From positions 18,893,808 through 18,957,807 of the forward strand of contig NC_088315.1 in assembly GCF_910592395.1 (NCBI RefSeq): a DNA stretch of 64,000 nt. The letters are read 5' to 3'. The notes beneath the pieces are model-generated. The model made no database searches and was not told the DNA's origin. It saw nothing but the letters and a program-made list of their open reading frames with translations. Each line of letters opens with the position of its first letter. Positions within the stretch are counted from its first letter, which is position 1. Positions 36,901 through 51,900 of this stretch are shown piece by piece. A program made the translations under genes and the position numbers. This stretch comes from Lineus longissimus (Eukaryota > Nemertea > Pilidiophora > Heteronemertea > Lineidae).

Positions 36901-39900
36901 ATTACTCATATCTCCGTAGTTTATTATGCTTTCAACGTTGATACATAACTCAGATCTGAGACAAGACCACAATTGATTATTTAAGCCTTTTAACAGTTAA
37001 ATTGTCAATGTTTGACCGCGACGCATCAAATACTGCGTGGGGTTGTGAATCTGAAATTTTGATATGATATTCCGGACAGTCGGACAAGTAAATGGTGAAA
37101 AAAAAACTGGTAGTTGATCACGGAAATTTTTTGATAATCGACAAATCAGACAGACATTGATATTTCCACTCTTTTCAGCCAACTGGCAGAAAAATCTCAG
37201 AACACGCCCCCTATTACCAAATTAGCAAAATTCGAAATGAATTTTTTCATCAAATAATTTCTTTATATCTGTAGACTTGCCACAACAAATAGTTTTTCAA
37301 TACCTCTCCAAATATGTACTTGAGAGTTAAAAACATGCACTCGTCTAATTGATAGGCCTCGACCCTCCAACCTATGAAGATTCATTAGTGGTCTTGTCTC
37401 ATCTTGTATCTGACACGTGTATCAGTAAATTTAGGATGCCGCTTTTTTCTCGTGCGTATATCTGTAAAAGTTTAGAATGTTAATTTTCTGTGAGAACCGC
37501 CAGACTTCACATTGATGATAGCCAGGCCTTTGAAATGTACACATTCATGACTTTTGTAGAAATGTACAATGTTTGATGGTACCAATTGATAGTAAATGAC
37601 ACTTGCAGATTGTAGATGTCAATTGGTAGATGAAGTCAACTGCTGAGTGAAATAAAAGCTGAATTTTGTAGTAAAGATTTTTGAATAAATGAGGGTTCGC
37701 GAAAATTTCACGATTTTTATTTCGGTTTTTCGAATGAAAGAATATTTTCGCGAAATCCGCGAAAATGTCAACTAAAACACTCGCGAAATTTTTGCTGTTT
37801 ATAGTATTAAACTTACGATCTGTGTGGTTTCTACTCAATCTTCCTCGGGCTGGATCACTCTTCTCGATGTTCGAGGAGACGCTGAGATAGGAGTCCGGTA
37901 TGATGGCTTTGGCTATGCCGATATCTTCAAGGCAATCTGCGGAAGAGTTTCATCAATAAAATACATTACATGTATAATCCTTATTGACTTTGAAAGAGCA
38001 CAGCAGTCGGCATGAAAAAAATTATTTTATTTTACACTCGATTATGCATGAGCAAGAATTAGCACAAAATTTTATACATTGTCAACTAACCTGTGACGGA
38101 TTGTAGATGACATACATGTATTTTTGATAGGGACAGTGACATCAGTGTCGACAGTGTCACAACCGAACACATGTTACTAAACGCAAAAGATAGAGGCGAT
38201 CCCAACCTTTCGAATGGCGGGACAATTTGGTGGCTGTACTTACCGTAATTCACCTGGTAATACCCGGGCACCTTCAATGTCACCTCCCCGCTCCACCTAT
38301 CAACAGTAATATTGACAAACAGCGGGTTGTAGATGACATCCACCAGGCACGAGTTGCTTATCTCGATGGAGACGGTCGCCACGGTGCCCCTTTTTGGAGT
38401 GCCAAGGTCCATGACGGCAATGTAGAAGGTCAGGGTGGTATTCTGGGTGTAGACTGAATTGAAGATGCTCTGGGAGCTGTTGTAGTTTACTGGCGGGCTG
38501 CATAGAAGGAGAGGACTATGTTTTACAATCTTAAAGTATAGGAATTCATGGCTAGAGAAATCGTAGCTAATATCGCACATTTTTCGGACATCGGAAATTA
38601 AATTTTTTTTTTTTGATGAGCAACTTACTCTGCTGTTACGGAGGTCCTCTTGAATTCGATCAGACCATTCATGCCACTGTCCGTGTCGGTAGCGAATAGC
38701 TGTATGATGGGAGTGGGTTGCAATGCTGGGTAGGCGATGTGGACGAAGAGAGACTGGTTCAATTCCGGGCAGTTATCATTCACATCCAGAATAAAGATCT
38801 GCAGTAAGAAATGACAAAATTATCTCGTTCTGGTTCTGGTTTCGGGTTCACGCTGTGACGCGATCGTTATGCCCGGGGCCGGGCCTTTGGCCATAGAGGC
38901 GAAGTCCATCGCAAGCTGCTCATGTTTTTCACTGGGTGGGGTCTTTGGCTTCCCCTCGCACAGACACTAGGTAAAAGGAACATCGGTTTTACGTCTCATT
39001 CGAAGGATATTAAAGAGTCAGAAATGTTAGTTCCCTGAAAGCTACGCTGGTGTAGAAGTAGAAAATAACTCCCTAAGTGTCAGCTCTATTACATTCTGAC
39101 GGATATGTTTCTATAAGAGGCCAATAGCACGGAGATTTAAAGTGCACAATACATGTATTATCTTTTGTTCCCCGACATTCTATCCTAGGACATTTCAAAA
39201 TTCTACACCTGTCGCTTACATCATGAGTACCACCAATAATACCACTTTCGTTTCCGATCCTCACCTTTATGTTAATGTAACCCGTCCTTGACCCATCGCT
39301 GACCTCAAGTTCAAGGTCATAGGATGTTGTATTCTCGAAGTCGAGGCTAGCCGTGAGCATGAAGAGAACTGTGGGTGTTGATACGATGAACGGTTTGTGG
39401 AAGGCATACGGCACGGCGGTCCCGGGTGTTTCTGAAGAGTTTGTGCATTCTGAAAAACAGTGCGAACAATAGTATAACAATAGGAGCATTGGTTTGCCTT
39501 TGGAAACAAGTGCCTAGTATAGTCCTTGAAAGATATAATGGTCAGAAGTAAGCTACGTGACCCCAGGCCCATCAAAATGAACCAGTGTTCGTCTATTTCT
39601 ATTGTGTCGTCATTTCACCCTCAGGTTAACTCGCGAACTCTTTGAAGGTAAACGTATACCTAAATTATGGCGGTAAACCGTATTGTCAATATCATCCTTG
39701 TCATCGCGAAGTACGCCTAAGCCAATATAAGCTTACTGATCGAAAGTAAACTGCGATTGAAATATCCTATTCTGGACTCAGACTCACCAATGAATGTATA
39801 ATTCTCCAACGTTACGTAATTGTGGAGAGGAGTCGGAGAAACTGACGTATTCCTGTTGGTCGTAGTATCATTCTTAAACTCAAAGATTCCAAGTTCGTTC

Positions 39901-42900
39901 CCTGAAATGAAATGTCAAGGAGCCTAAAGAGCGATAATCTCGGTTCGAAAATCTTTATTGACGAGCACCCATTAGATAGGCCTACAGTACAACCTCTCTA
40001 TTGCGGACATCATTGAGGCACTAAATGATGTCTTTAATAGCGAGGTTACCTGATTACAGAGGTTTAAGTAAAACGAAATGACAAGTTTGGGACCACTATC
40101 AGTGTCCTTATGATTGATAGAAAGGAATGATGTCTTTCTAAGAGGTGTCCGCAAATGGATGTTCTATTGTAAGGGTTATTGATACTATCTGTAACTTTCT
40201 ACATTAGTTTTGTTCCCGGTGTAACACCTGTGGTTGTTTCCCATTCGGTGTTTCCATGCAGAAGACAGCTGGAAAGACCACAAATTTGTATCGGGGGAAA
40301 CACAGCACGTGTCAATCTATCTCTCAGCGTTCTCAAACAATGATGGGAAGAACACTCAGAAACGAAAACATTCAAAAGTGTTACACCGGGGTTCAGTTCT
40401 GGTTAAGAGTATTTGAAATAATTAAGATTATTTGGAATCCTCTCTTAACAGTGATATGGAGCCTATTGCGTAATTCACCCCTAAGTCATCCCAAGTCAGT
40501 CTTTATGGTCAAGTTTAAAGGGGGACGACGAAGGTGGAACCCCAAACCATCCCCACAGCAGCAACATAATGTACATAATCATCGTCTTGAATTTCGCTAT
40601 GGGTGCATGCGTCGGCCATGGGTCCCCTATAGTTTCAATTATAAAGGTATATGCACATCTGATAATCCCTCTCGGAAAATTCAAACATGTCACACAAATT
40701 TCATCACACTCACCCCGTGTGACCATGGCAACAAAAGGCCCGGATGTCAAGGTGTCCCCAATCTGCAGGGTCGCAATTATGGATCCAACGGGCTGGTCTT
40801 CGGGGAGATACAGGCGGTAATCCAGCGGCCCGGTCGTGCCGTCGGCGCTGCTGAGGGTAGCGAACTCGACCGAGAAGAAATCGAGGAGTAACTCCGAGGT
40901 GCAGCGGAGACGCTCGGCGTAGAAGATGTCCAGGCTATAGGTTTCTCCCGACTAAAGGAAGAGGGAAATTATGCATACTGTATCATAACGTTGTTTGTCC
41001 TTTTAAGGCCCATCGACCCCTAAAAAGCCTCTTCGTGGAGATAGATGTTATCAAGATTTGCCCTGATAACCCCTTAATAAGTCAGTGCAGCGAGAACTTC
41101 TGTTTCTTGTGAAGTGAGGACTTCACTTACTTCGATAAGAGTACTTTTACGCCGCTCCTAAAATATTGTCAGTAGGTAAAAAACCAAGCCCCTTTTTTGA
41201 TTCCGGGCCCCGGCCCTACACTTACCACAAGCTCCAAAGCGACTGCCTCCTTGGTTGCATTTCCAATAATGGCACATCGCCCGCTGACGATACTCCCCAT
41301 CTCCGGAATAATGGTACCACCCGCTTAATGTAGAAAAAAGATAAATAACTTTATGATATTACTCTAAAACCGCTAACTTTTCGCGGAGTTCGCTGATTTA
41401 GCTTCAAGAAAGTGAAGTAAGCGCGCCATTTTGTTTGAAAAACCGAAGAATGTTCTAGTAATCCACAAATAGAGTGCAAAGTGGGCAAAAGAAACGCCAA
41501 AAATTACAAACGTTTTGCTTAAAGGCCGACTCCGTTCGTTGAAAAAGTTTTCAAATTACTCGAGTTTGAAAATTTCTAAATAGCACTAAATCCCCCATTT
41601 CAACAATGTGTTGTGGAGGCAGTATCATGAAACTGAAGCCAGCTGTTTAAACGTCTGCTAATGGTTATAGAAATCACAACAGCAGGAGTTACATATACAT
41701 ACGGCAGATAATCTAACTAACAATTGATAGAATCACAGTGCAACTGGTACTGAAAGGATTCTGACCTGGAGGCTAAATATACGGCAAACGTTTGCCATAA
41801 AATTCAAAATGAAGAACAAAAAATTTATGACAGCTGTGGGATTCGAACCCACGCCCTTTCGGACTGGTGCCTAAAACCAGCGCCTTAGACCGCTCGGCCA
41901 AGCTGCCTTCATGTTCGACTGATCGGTACGAGTTGTCTAGTGAAAGCTAGCTCAGCGCACAATATCGATCGAACTTCGGAAGCCATCGTGAATCATCGGA
42001 TCTAGCTACGAATATTGGCGCTAATAACAAAGCTTCAGTGATTGTTAATCACCAATTATCTTAGTTTTGCCAGAGGACACACGTTGATAATACAATATGA
42101 CTGCATGATTTTCGTTGATATTTGGTATTCAATGCTTTAGTACAGGCTGGTTCATTTGAATGACTTTTCAATTGCACGTCAATCAATCGTTCTTATTTAA
42201 GGGGGACTATTGACGAAAGCCAGCAGGCGTGTTAAATTGGTAGTCGTTAGGATACTATATAGTATGCAAAGTTAAGCCCGCAGCACACGAGCCGCCAACT
42301 TTGGCGACAGGAAGCGTTCGGCTAACGCCTCTCGACGCCAAAGTTGGCGGCCTGTGGATCTCGGTCAGAGCACACCTGCCCAGAATTGGCGTCCAGTAGC
42401 GTCTTTCCCGCCACTTTAGGCTGCCATTTTAAAATCATGTGACATCAAGACGCAAGCTGATTGGCTATAGCCTCGCCGCCGACGCTAACTCAGGCGGCCA
42501 TCCGTAGCACACCTGGCTTCTTCTTGCGTTCAAACGCGGCCACACGCGTAAAAAATCAAACATGTTAGATATTTGGCGTTTAGTTACTGCAAGTGGCGTG
42601 AAGTCGCATTAGCCGATGCCGTTCGTAGCAGACTAGGGATTTTTCAGGCGTTCAGGACTCTTGCGGCAAAAAACGCCAGTGAACGCCGAAGTTGGCGGCT
42701 AGTGTGCTGCGGGTTTTAGGGGTAGGGTTGTGTTCGATTAAGCAACAACCGTTTGTTACGGGGTCAAGCAATGGTTAGGTATTGCTCTCTTGTGGAAGTT
42801 ACTTACATCCACTGACAGCACCAACCAGGTTGATCCTCCTGCACGGTTTCTTGGCCGCCAGCGGTACGTCATGGACCTCGGCCACCAATGTCTTGTTGAT

Positions 42901-45900
42901 GTAGACGTACATATCCTCACCGCCCCCAAATATTATAGTTTCGTTGGCGTTGAAGACGAATGCGGTTCGTATTGCCATGGTGAAGCTGCGGATAGAAATT
43001 GTCAGATAAACCCGAAGTTTTCGCTCTCCTCAGGATCGAGGTGATTAACTAGGTGCGCACGCGCAACCAGCTAAAATGCTCCTAGAGACTACTTATTTGG
43101 ATGTGGCGTCTCCATCGCAGGTCTGGGCTGAAGATCTCGTACAGATGCTGGACGTTGAAGAAGAAGAAAAAACGACTGTTCACAAGACATGGAAGTGGTG
43201 ACAATCTAAAACCGCAGCGGAATACACAAAAACCAATATGAGTCAGTGAACCGATCAGACTTTCTTACCCAAAATTGTGATAGTGACCCGTGCAGTTCTT
43301 CTGTGCCTGGTGTTTGAAACCTCTACCGTCCAGAGGAAAGAACTCCCCGCTCCAAAATCTGTAACAAGGTCATAAATAGGAAGTTAATATTTATAATAAT
43401 AATGATACTATAATAGTGAGTTCTTTTAGAGCGCTTTTCACATTAGTATTTACTGTCTCAAAGCGCTTTACAATTATATGTACGAACATTATTACCCAGC
43501 CTGTTCAAAAAACCTTTCCGGAGAAGCAGGGCAACCACAATCTAGCGCACGCAAGGACATTTCAAGAGTAACATGAAAAAATGACAAAATGAAAGTAACA
43601 TATTTGAAAACTCATCTCAAGGTGTAAATAAACCGTGTAAGTGTGGATAAAATAAGTACGCGATATTAAAAGGTTTACCAACTTCCTCCAAGAGATCGAC
43701 GTCGCATTCTTTCCCGAATTTCAGTGGAGACCCGGCGGATCTGCTCCAATAGGGCCGTTTAAACGGAACCAGACCATGCCCGACCAGGCCAGACTAGACC
43801 AGATCACATCAGTCGTTTACACGGCAGACCAATTTGGACCGATCTGGATCGGTTTGGCCCGTGTAAACGGCCCTAATGTGTACCTTTTAGACCCAGTCGT
43901 GTCGTTCTCGAACACAAGTTTGTCCGGGTAGACATAGTTTATCCCGGGGACACTCCTGTACCACCTCGAAAAGTCATCATCGGTAATAGTAGGCGACTGG
44001 ACCAGCCAGGAGGTGAACGGGCTGTGCGCCAGCAAGGGCGCTTTGTACGGCTTGGGCTGGTATTCACTGAAGTGAAGGTGGCTCACGCTGAAAATTAAGC
44101 ACGCAGACTTTTAAACGAGTATCAGCATAATGTAGTAGTTGATGCTAGCGACTGGACCAACCAAGCGGCGAAGGGACTGCGCTCAAGGAGTGGTGCCTTG
44201 TATGGTTTGGCTTGTATTTCGATTTGCTGTAGTGCAGCTGGCCCAGAGAGCCTTTGCCTTCAAGACCAAATATCTAGCGACGCCCCAAGTAGGACGCATT
44301 GTTTTCCTGAAGTGAAGTTGGCTTTCCCTGAAAATGAAGCGCACAGCTCCAGCTGAACTAGCAACGAGTAATGGGGCAATTACAAAAATATGCGCTTCCA
44401 TATAAACGGCGGTGTGGTTCGAATGTAAATAAAAACCTACCACTTCACAGTTCTTGGTCACCCTTTCACATGATAACTATTACTGACCTGAAATCGTAAA
44501 AGGTTACGGCCATCTTGAAGCGATCGTCTACCACTGTTGTATTGGTACCGTCTGCAAGATAAAAATCCATGTTTTGTGGCCGAGATTTTGATATTGATTA
44601 CGATGTACGATCTTAGTGTTCAAGCCTTTATACTTTTGAAGGCCGCTCCAAAGTGTGTACCATCCGGCGGCACAATTGTCACCCTACACGCGCTCATCAG
44701 TTATAAGAACAGGTTAAGTCCAATACGCAGTCTATTGTCCTTAGACAAAGCCCGCTCGCACCTAGGCAGAAATTCACATTGTTTTACAGTCTCATCATGG
44801 GTCATCAGGGGAAATCTTGATCACATTGACCCCACGAAATTTCGTTCTGGGTGATCAATAGGTCTAAACCATCAGGAGAAAATAAACGTAACGCATGTAT
44901 TCCACCGCGTGACATTGATGACTTAAATCAAAATAATGAATAATCTGATGATATTATCTTCCTAAATCTTACTTTTTGGAGGCTCAGGGGGGATATAGAC
45001 CATCAACGGCGAACTCCAAGGCGACAGTGCCCCATCCGGCGCCTCTATCCTCACCCTACACGTGTAGGTCGTGTCGTGTTCGAGGTCATCTTCAAGCGTG
45101 TGGCGGACTTCGTCACCAATCAGGGCGGTGCCGATCACTGTGGAGTTGGCTCCCGGAGATGGTGTGGTGTTCGTGTCGTTCCCGAAGGCGTACACAATGG
45201 GGATGCCTGGGGCCTCACACACCACCCAGTAATTCCTACATATGAGAAAAGCAACAAGTAGTGAATTACGCACCTCACTGCGAGATCTCGTGATAGTATT
45301 CGGATGGTCGATCGTAGGTGCGGCTGCCCAAATTCAATTTCCCGGATGTCAGACAATGCGTAGGCGATCGCAGTCGCGTTTCGCCGGGGGCTCTGCGAAA
45401 ACTCCCTATAGACTCGCACATCGCTGCGACCTGAGATGCCGACCACCGCAACCGAGCGATAATCGTCGTATGCGATTTAAATCGCAAGTCGCCGCGATAT
45501 GAATGGCTCGTTTGAAGGGCGCTTAAGGTTAACCTCCCATCCCCATTTTACGTTTTCTGATCACAAGCACATGAAGATAATAACGCAAACCCTACTCACA
45601 ACACTAACATTTGATGAGTGTTGTAAGTGGGGCTGGAGTTTTTATCTTCATGTGCCTGTGTTCAGATCAGCTGATTTTAAATCTGAATCTGTGTAATGAA
45701 ATGATGTGTTTGTAGGATAGAGTGAATTTTGCAGACGCTCACCAATCATTCGGGTTCCCCTTCCACCGTACACTTCTCCTGTCTGCCGTGGGCCTGTCGT
45801 TCAGGATCCATACCACCTCGATCTGGAGGAGATCAATGTAGGTGAGGTTGGTCAAGACTGGCGCTGTTAAAAGAGAAGGTCGTGCTTTGAAAAAATACTG

Positions 45901-48900
45901 ATGGATGAGATAAATTTTGAAATGGCCTGGAATAGAATGTCCAGGGAACAAAGGATTCTATTATACGCTTTTAATCGCTGGCCTCTATAAAACCATACAT
46001 CCGTCAAAATACAACAGGGCCGGACACTTTTCGTTCGGGGGACATTTTCTACTTCTACACCGGTCCTGAAGGGCACACTTGCTGAAAGAAAAATGCTGTG
46101 CATCAAAAAGCACATAAACGCAATGAGAGGAAAATACGTAAGAACTTACGACAAGGGTACAGTTTCGGGGCTTTCGTCTTGAATGTCTTCTTAGTGATGG
46201 TGAAACCCTTTAGCGCGGTGGGTGTGGCACATATCGCTCCCTTCAAGGCGGCTTGGACCGGCTTGAGAGTGTAATGGGTGAAGCAGTCACAACTCAGCGG
46301 GTTCTTGCTTAGTATCCTTGGGTAGAAAAGGAAAATAAGACCGAGTACAAAAACTGGTCACACCTAATTTTTTGCTTGATACCGCAATTAAAAAAATAAA
46401 GCATAGCTGTAATATTCTTATCAACACAGAGATACCAAACGCGTATGTTCGTGTTACTTCAGTTGAACCGCGTGTTTTGATAAAATATATGACAGCTGTG
46501 GGATTCGAACCCACGCCCTTTCGGACTGGTGCCTAAAACCAGCGCCTTAGACCGCTCGGCCAAGCTGCCTTGATGTCTACTTGGGACGCATTGCACGGGC
46601 AGTGGATGAGGAATACTCCTTCGAGAATAACACCTCCAAGGGCAAAAGCGAAAGGAAGAAGAACAGAACTGAACCGGATCTATAATAGAACGTAGTGTAC
46701 GCACTATTGTACGTGTCCAGAATTGGGAAAATAGACAGGTTTCGCAACCCGAACGAACTTCGAAGTATAAAATGACAGTGGCGTCATGCGAATCTCATTG
46801 TTCGACATCTTGATCAGGAGCTCGAACAACGGGATAGGCGTTCGCGTGGGCGTTTCGGGGGCTTTGCGAAATCTCCCGATTGCCTTTTGCCGGGCACTAC
46901 TCACAGACTAGCGAAAGCCTTCCCGACACTGTGAAATGCGTTGACGCCAAACGTCCGTATGTCGTTCTCCTGTAGGTTGAGAGTCCCCAAGTTCGGAAAC
47001 GAGATGGTCGAGTTAGCCGCATTCGGATCCATGACGGGGAAGTGCTGGAGTTCGTTGTAAGCCAGGTTGATGAGCTGTATGATTCGGTTGTCGACGAAGG
47101 CTCCTTCTTCAATCTGGGATATTTTGTTGCGAGAAAGATCACTACAAAATTGTAACAGAGAGGTTTCGATCAATCGCAAATTTGTAGGGTAACTGTTTAA
47201 GTGTACCTAGGTAAAATTCGTCTGCGCAATACGTCACCCCCCCCCCCCCCCCACCCCCACCCCCACCCCACCCCCTGCAAGTATATCATCAAAAATGACC
47301 TTAATTGCAAAAAAGAGCATCGTTACGATGCAGAGACTGATTATACGTTGATTCGTGGAATTTTTTGGGAATTGGATTGTTCAGGAGATATGATTGTCTT
47401 CGGCCCCTTACGGCCCAGGCAGAATCGCTTTAGAAAGTTTAGAATTAGAAACATCATCGTCTTTTCAAAGCCACGTGTTTCTTGCCCATTTTCCCTATGA
47501 TTCCTCCTACGACAGCAATTGAAGACAATTAAGATTCTCAAGAACAGGGATACCAGAGTGATAAGCTGGTGTTTGCTGAAAATATTGATGCAATTGTACT
47601 GAGTAATTGGTCTAATTAAAAGGTAAATGTACCTACAGGAACATTAAGGCCTTGGCCTTTCCGAGGAATCCCGCTGGAATCTTTGTGAGGCTATTATACT
47701 GGATCCTGAGCGACTGGAGATTGGTGAAATTGGTCAAGGAATCCAGCGGCAGTTCCTCGAGGTTGTTGTAAGAGAGATCGCTGAAAATGATTGAAAGACT
47801 CTTGACATCGACGCATTTTCACCCTGTGGGGCCAGCAGCAACCTCTCCGAGGCTTCCCCACCTTTTCGAAGGAACCCCTTTTCTCCGAGGGTCCCCCACC
47901 TCTCCGAGTCAGGGTGAAATAAATGCGCATGAGAATGTTGTTAATGTTTATAACATTATATCCAACCCGAACAGAGGTGTCCCGATTCGTAACAATGCGT
48001 TTTCTGTCACGTGCCTCTGGGCCTCCTAGCGGGATTCGACGCAGTTTGAAGGAATACTCACAGCTCGACGGGGTTGACAACACCAAGGGCTTTCGGGAAG
48101 TCGAACAACTGGTTGTGATGGATGTACACAATTTGGGACGTCAGTCCAACGAACGTCTCGTCGAGCAAGGAGATCAGTTTGTTGTGGTTGAGACGAAGGT
48201 ATTGCACGTTTGAGCCTTTCGTAAACATCTGGCCCCGTATACCAAGTAATCCATTGTTGGAAAGGTCTCTGGATAGAAAATAGAAAATAATTCGAAGTGA
48301 CCAATTGTTGTTAAGTTCCCTGAACAAAATGAAATTCGGAGTAACCCATCATTGGAAAGGTTCCTGAATAAAACAAAATCGTAGTACATTGTTAATAAGT
48401 CCCTGAGTGATATAGAATTCGGAGTAATTTCTTTGTTGGTGAGAGGTCATTGAAAAAAAAAATCGGATTGATTTATTCTTGAAAATTTTTGTAAACTTTG
48501 TAGCGTTTTCGTGAACTTACAGATTCATTGCCGTTACCGGCGAGAAGGCAAACTCTTCAATGTAGGCGATCTTGTTCATGGAGAGGTCCAGTGTGGTTGC
48601 CACACGTACATTGTGGAAGGTGTGCGACTGGAGATTTGACAGGAACATGCCTCGGAGATTCCTGAAACGATAGCCTTACTCTACTCTAAACCACTAAATC
48701 TTTCGCAGGGAGTTTTCGCAAATACCCCGAAATGCCTCTCCCATTGTTCGAGCTCCTGATCATGACATCGAACCATGGAACAGGCGTTCGCCCTTGGCGT
48801 TTCGGGGATTGCGAAAACTCCCTACGCCAAAATATAACAGCGAAATTTCTGCTGATGCAGCAACAACCACCAAAGATGGGAAAAGTGTAGTTGACTTATT

Positions 48901-51900
48901 CACATTTAAGACAACGAATGTATTTATGTAATATTGTTTAGAAATACGCACATGGTATTACATCGTACGTTTACAAAGGAGTACTCTTCGAGCTCGTGGA
49001 GTGGGTTACTGCCGAGACCGATGTTTCCTGAACCGCTGGCGATGTCAACAAATGCGTACGATTCAACCTTCCGTAGCCGGTTATTATTAAGCAACCTGAA
49101 TAAAGAAAAAAAGTCAAAAAAGAGTGTCAAGCGAGCTGCGACTTGCGATTATAATCGCTGCTATGAGTGACAAAAAGATCACTTGTCTGCGGGTAGAACA
49201 GGTAATCATTTGTTTGATATTGATCGCAGGTCGACGAAAAGCAGCCATCGGGATGGGGGAGTATTCTGGGTAACTTAATTGGTATTGTCCAATCAAGAGC
49301 GCCGAAGCCTTTACCCCGGTGTGCTCATTTGGAATGAACCAATCAGCGGGCTCTTTTTTAAGGTTCGTGAGGCAAAAGTTGCTTTCGGAAAATAACGATG
49401 TATTTGATTTGACAGTGCATCAGGTCCAAAATCTTATTGATAGGAAATCGTCAAAAGGATTGATTCTGGTCTATATAATTGTTCTTTACTCACAAACTTG
49501 CGCCGAGGAATGTCAGCTTGATGTTCTTGAAAGCGCCGCTCTCGATCGTGTGGATGTGATTATGGCTGAGGTCAAGGCCGTAGGTCACGGAAAGATCATG
49601 GAAGTCCTTGCCCATCGGGAGCCTCGTCAAGCGGTTATGGCTAAAGGAGCTAAAACATAAATGTGCATGGCGGTTAAATGGGTGAGTCGAGACTGATGAA
49701 AACAGAAGTCGGTCCAAAGTGTTGCCCGTAAGCAATGCCTTGCCATGAATAAAATTGCGAATGCGAATGCGAATGTACAATGAACATCATTCTATATTCT
49801 ATTTGACCCGTAATTGGTTGTTGCCATTCTATTTGACTTCTATCTGGCCACCTCTCTATCATAGACAGTACTTGTCAGTCCCGAGGGTGTCCTTCATAGA
49901 GAGGTCCTACTGTACTTACAAGTAACTAACACTAGTTATGTGTGCCAGCGTCCCGTCTTCAATATAGTTAATCCGGTTATTAGTAACGGTAAATCTGTAG
50001 CTGAATCTGCCATCCTTGAAGGTGGTCTTCATCAGGCGGCCTAGTTTGTTGTTAGCAAGATTTCTGTCGAAAACGAGAAAGTCGTAGTGAGGTTTCGCAA
50101 ATCTTACAAGTAAAGTTTCGCCAGTCCTACGAGTGAGGTTTCGCAAATCTTACGAGTGAGGTTTCGCAGACTTGTACTAAGTAAGCCTACGGCTCTTGCG
50201 TTGTTTATTGAAGCTTTCGATGATCCAGTTTGGAAAAGTCACGGCCCATGGAAGCCGTTTTCGTATGAAGACCAACACATTTGGATCGAGAAGGCACGGT
50301 CCTGCGGGAGGCCATTTTCGAATGAAGAACCAACATCGCAAGCCAAAGTTGCCCTTTCAACTTACAGAGAGTCGAGTGCCTTGCAGTTGTAGAAGGCGAT
50401 GTCGGGTATTTCCGTGATTTCGTTGTCCTGGAGGCTGAGTGTCACCAGCTTCGTCTTGTTAAAGAATGGACCTTCGTGGGTGAATTTGTATTTGTTGCCG
50501 TTGAGGTACCTACGAACAAAATGAAGAGGCGGTCATTGGAGATCATCGCCAGCCAAAGGATGTGTAAAAGTTTCAACCGAAGAACTGTTTACAGTTAATT
50601 ATATTCTTTAGGACGGTGTAACGTTTTTGGCTGTTTGTTATTTTCGAGCGGTTCCATACAATCCAGGCAGATTTTCCAATAGGGGAAACCGAGAAAAACG
50701 TGTCAATTTGTCTTTAAGCAAAAAATCAGCTCCAAGGCTGCATTCGACTCCCTGTCCACGAACAAAAAGAGCGATGTTCTTCAACGAGTCAAACCCGCGC
50801 GAACACGAACTTGCTTCCTAATCTCACACCTCGCCGATGTGTGGCGTGACCAGAGCAGACCGGGAACAAACATGGCGGACGAGCTCGGTAGGGTAATCGA
50901 AAGTGTCGCTTCTTTGCCAATTCCAAGTGATTCTTGTTTCAGACAATGTCATTGCGATTTTGACTGAACCATTTGCAGAAACAAGGGAGAGTTGGTACGA
51001 AAATTGAGCATTTCTGAGTAATAAGCAAACGGTTTAAATTCCCCGCCATGCCGCAGCTTGTTGGCCCGTCCACACGGAACAGAGAACAGGAATTTTGCTT
51101 TCGAGACTCAAGAACGCGTGTCCACGTTCTTGGCATGTTCGTGAGCAGTGGGGAACGGGGAGTCGAATACAACCCAAGATGAGAGAGGGCGACAGCCTAC
51201 CAATTTCACCACCAGGCGGTACTTACACTTCTAAAATGTTATCATGGAATGTGTCGTTCTCTACTGCAATGATTTTGTTGTAGGCTAAAACACTGTAAAT
51301 AAACAACATTTAGCGACTTAGAGTCAGCAAGTTCACGTTTTGCGGGCATGGAAGAGGGAACAGATAGCATTGCATTCCGATTTCGCTTGAGGCAAAGGTC
51401 AGTGGTATCATTTTAACATCGCCGGTGTAGAAGTAGAATATGTCCCCCTAGAAGAGTGTCCGGCCCTATTGTATTCTGACGGATTATGGTATATGATTGT
51501 AGAGGATATGACTGTCAATACCCCGGAGATTTCAGGCTTTGAACAACTGGATACAGATGATTTTTCAACGAATTTCCGCCGCGTCACATTTATCATTCTC
51601 GTGGTTGGATGCACACAACGAACATTATGTTATTTACACTTCTTTTAGGGACTGGAGGTTGTGGAAAGTCCCTGACTTGACGTAGGTCAGCGAGTTGCTA
51701 TGAAGATGGATGAACTCTATGACAGGAAGTGACGTTGGCGTTGTAATGGCCTCTGGAATGACCTTGAACCTATTGCCACCCATTTTTCTGAAATAAAAAG
51801 GAAATATTTTACAAAAATAGAATGAGGTGAAAAATGTTGGAAAGGTGACATGACGCAACAGTGTTTCACTTCAGTATCTCAACTGAGAATCTTATAGGAA

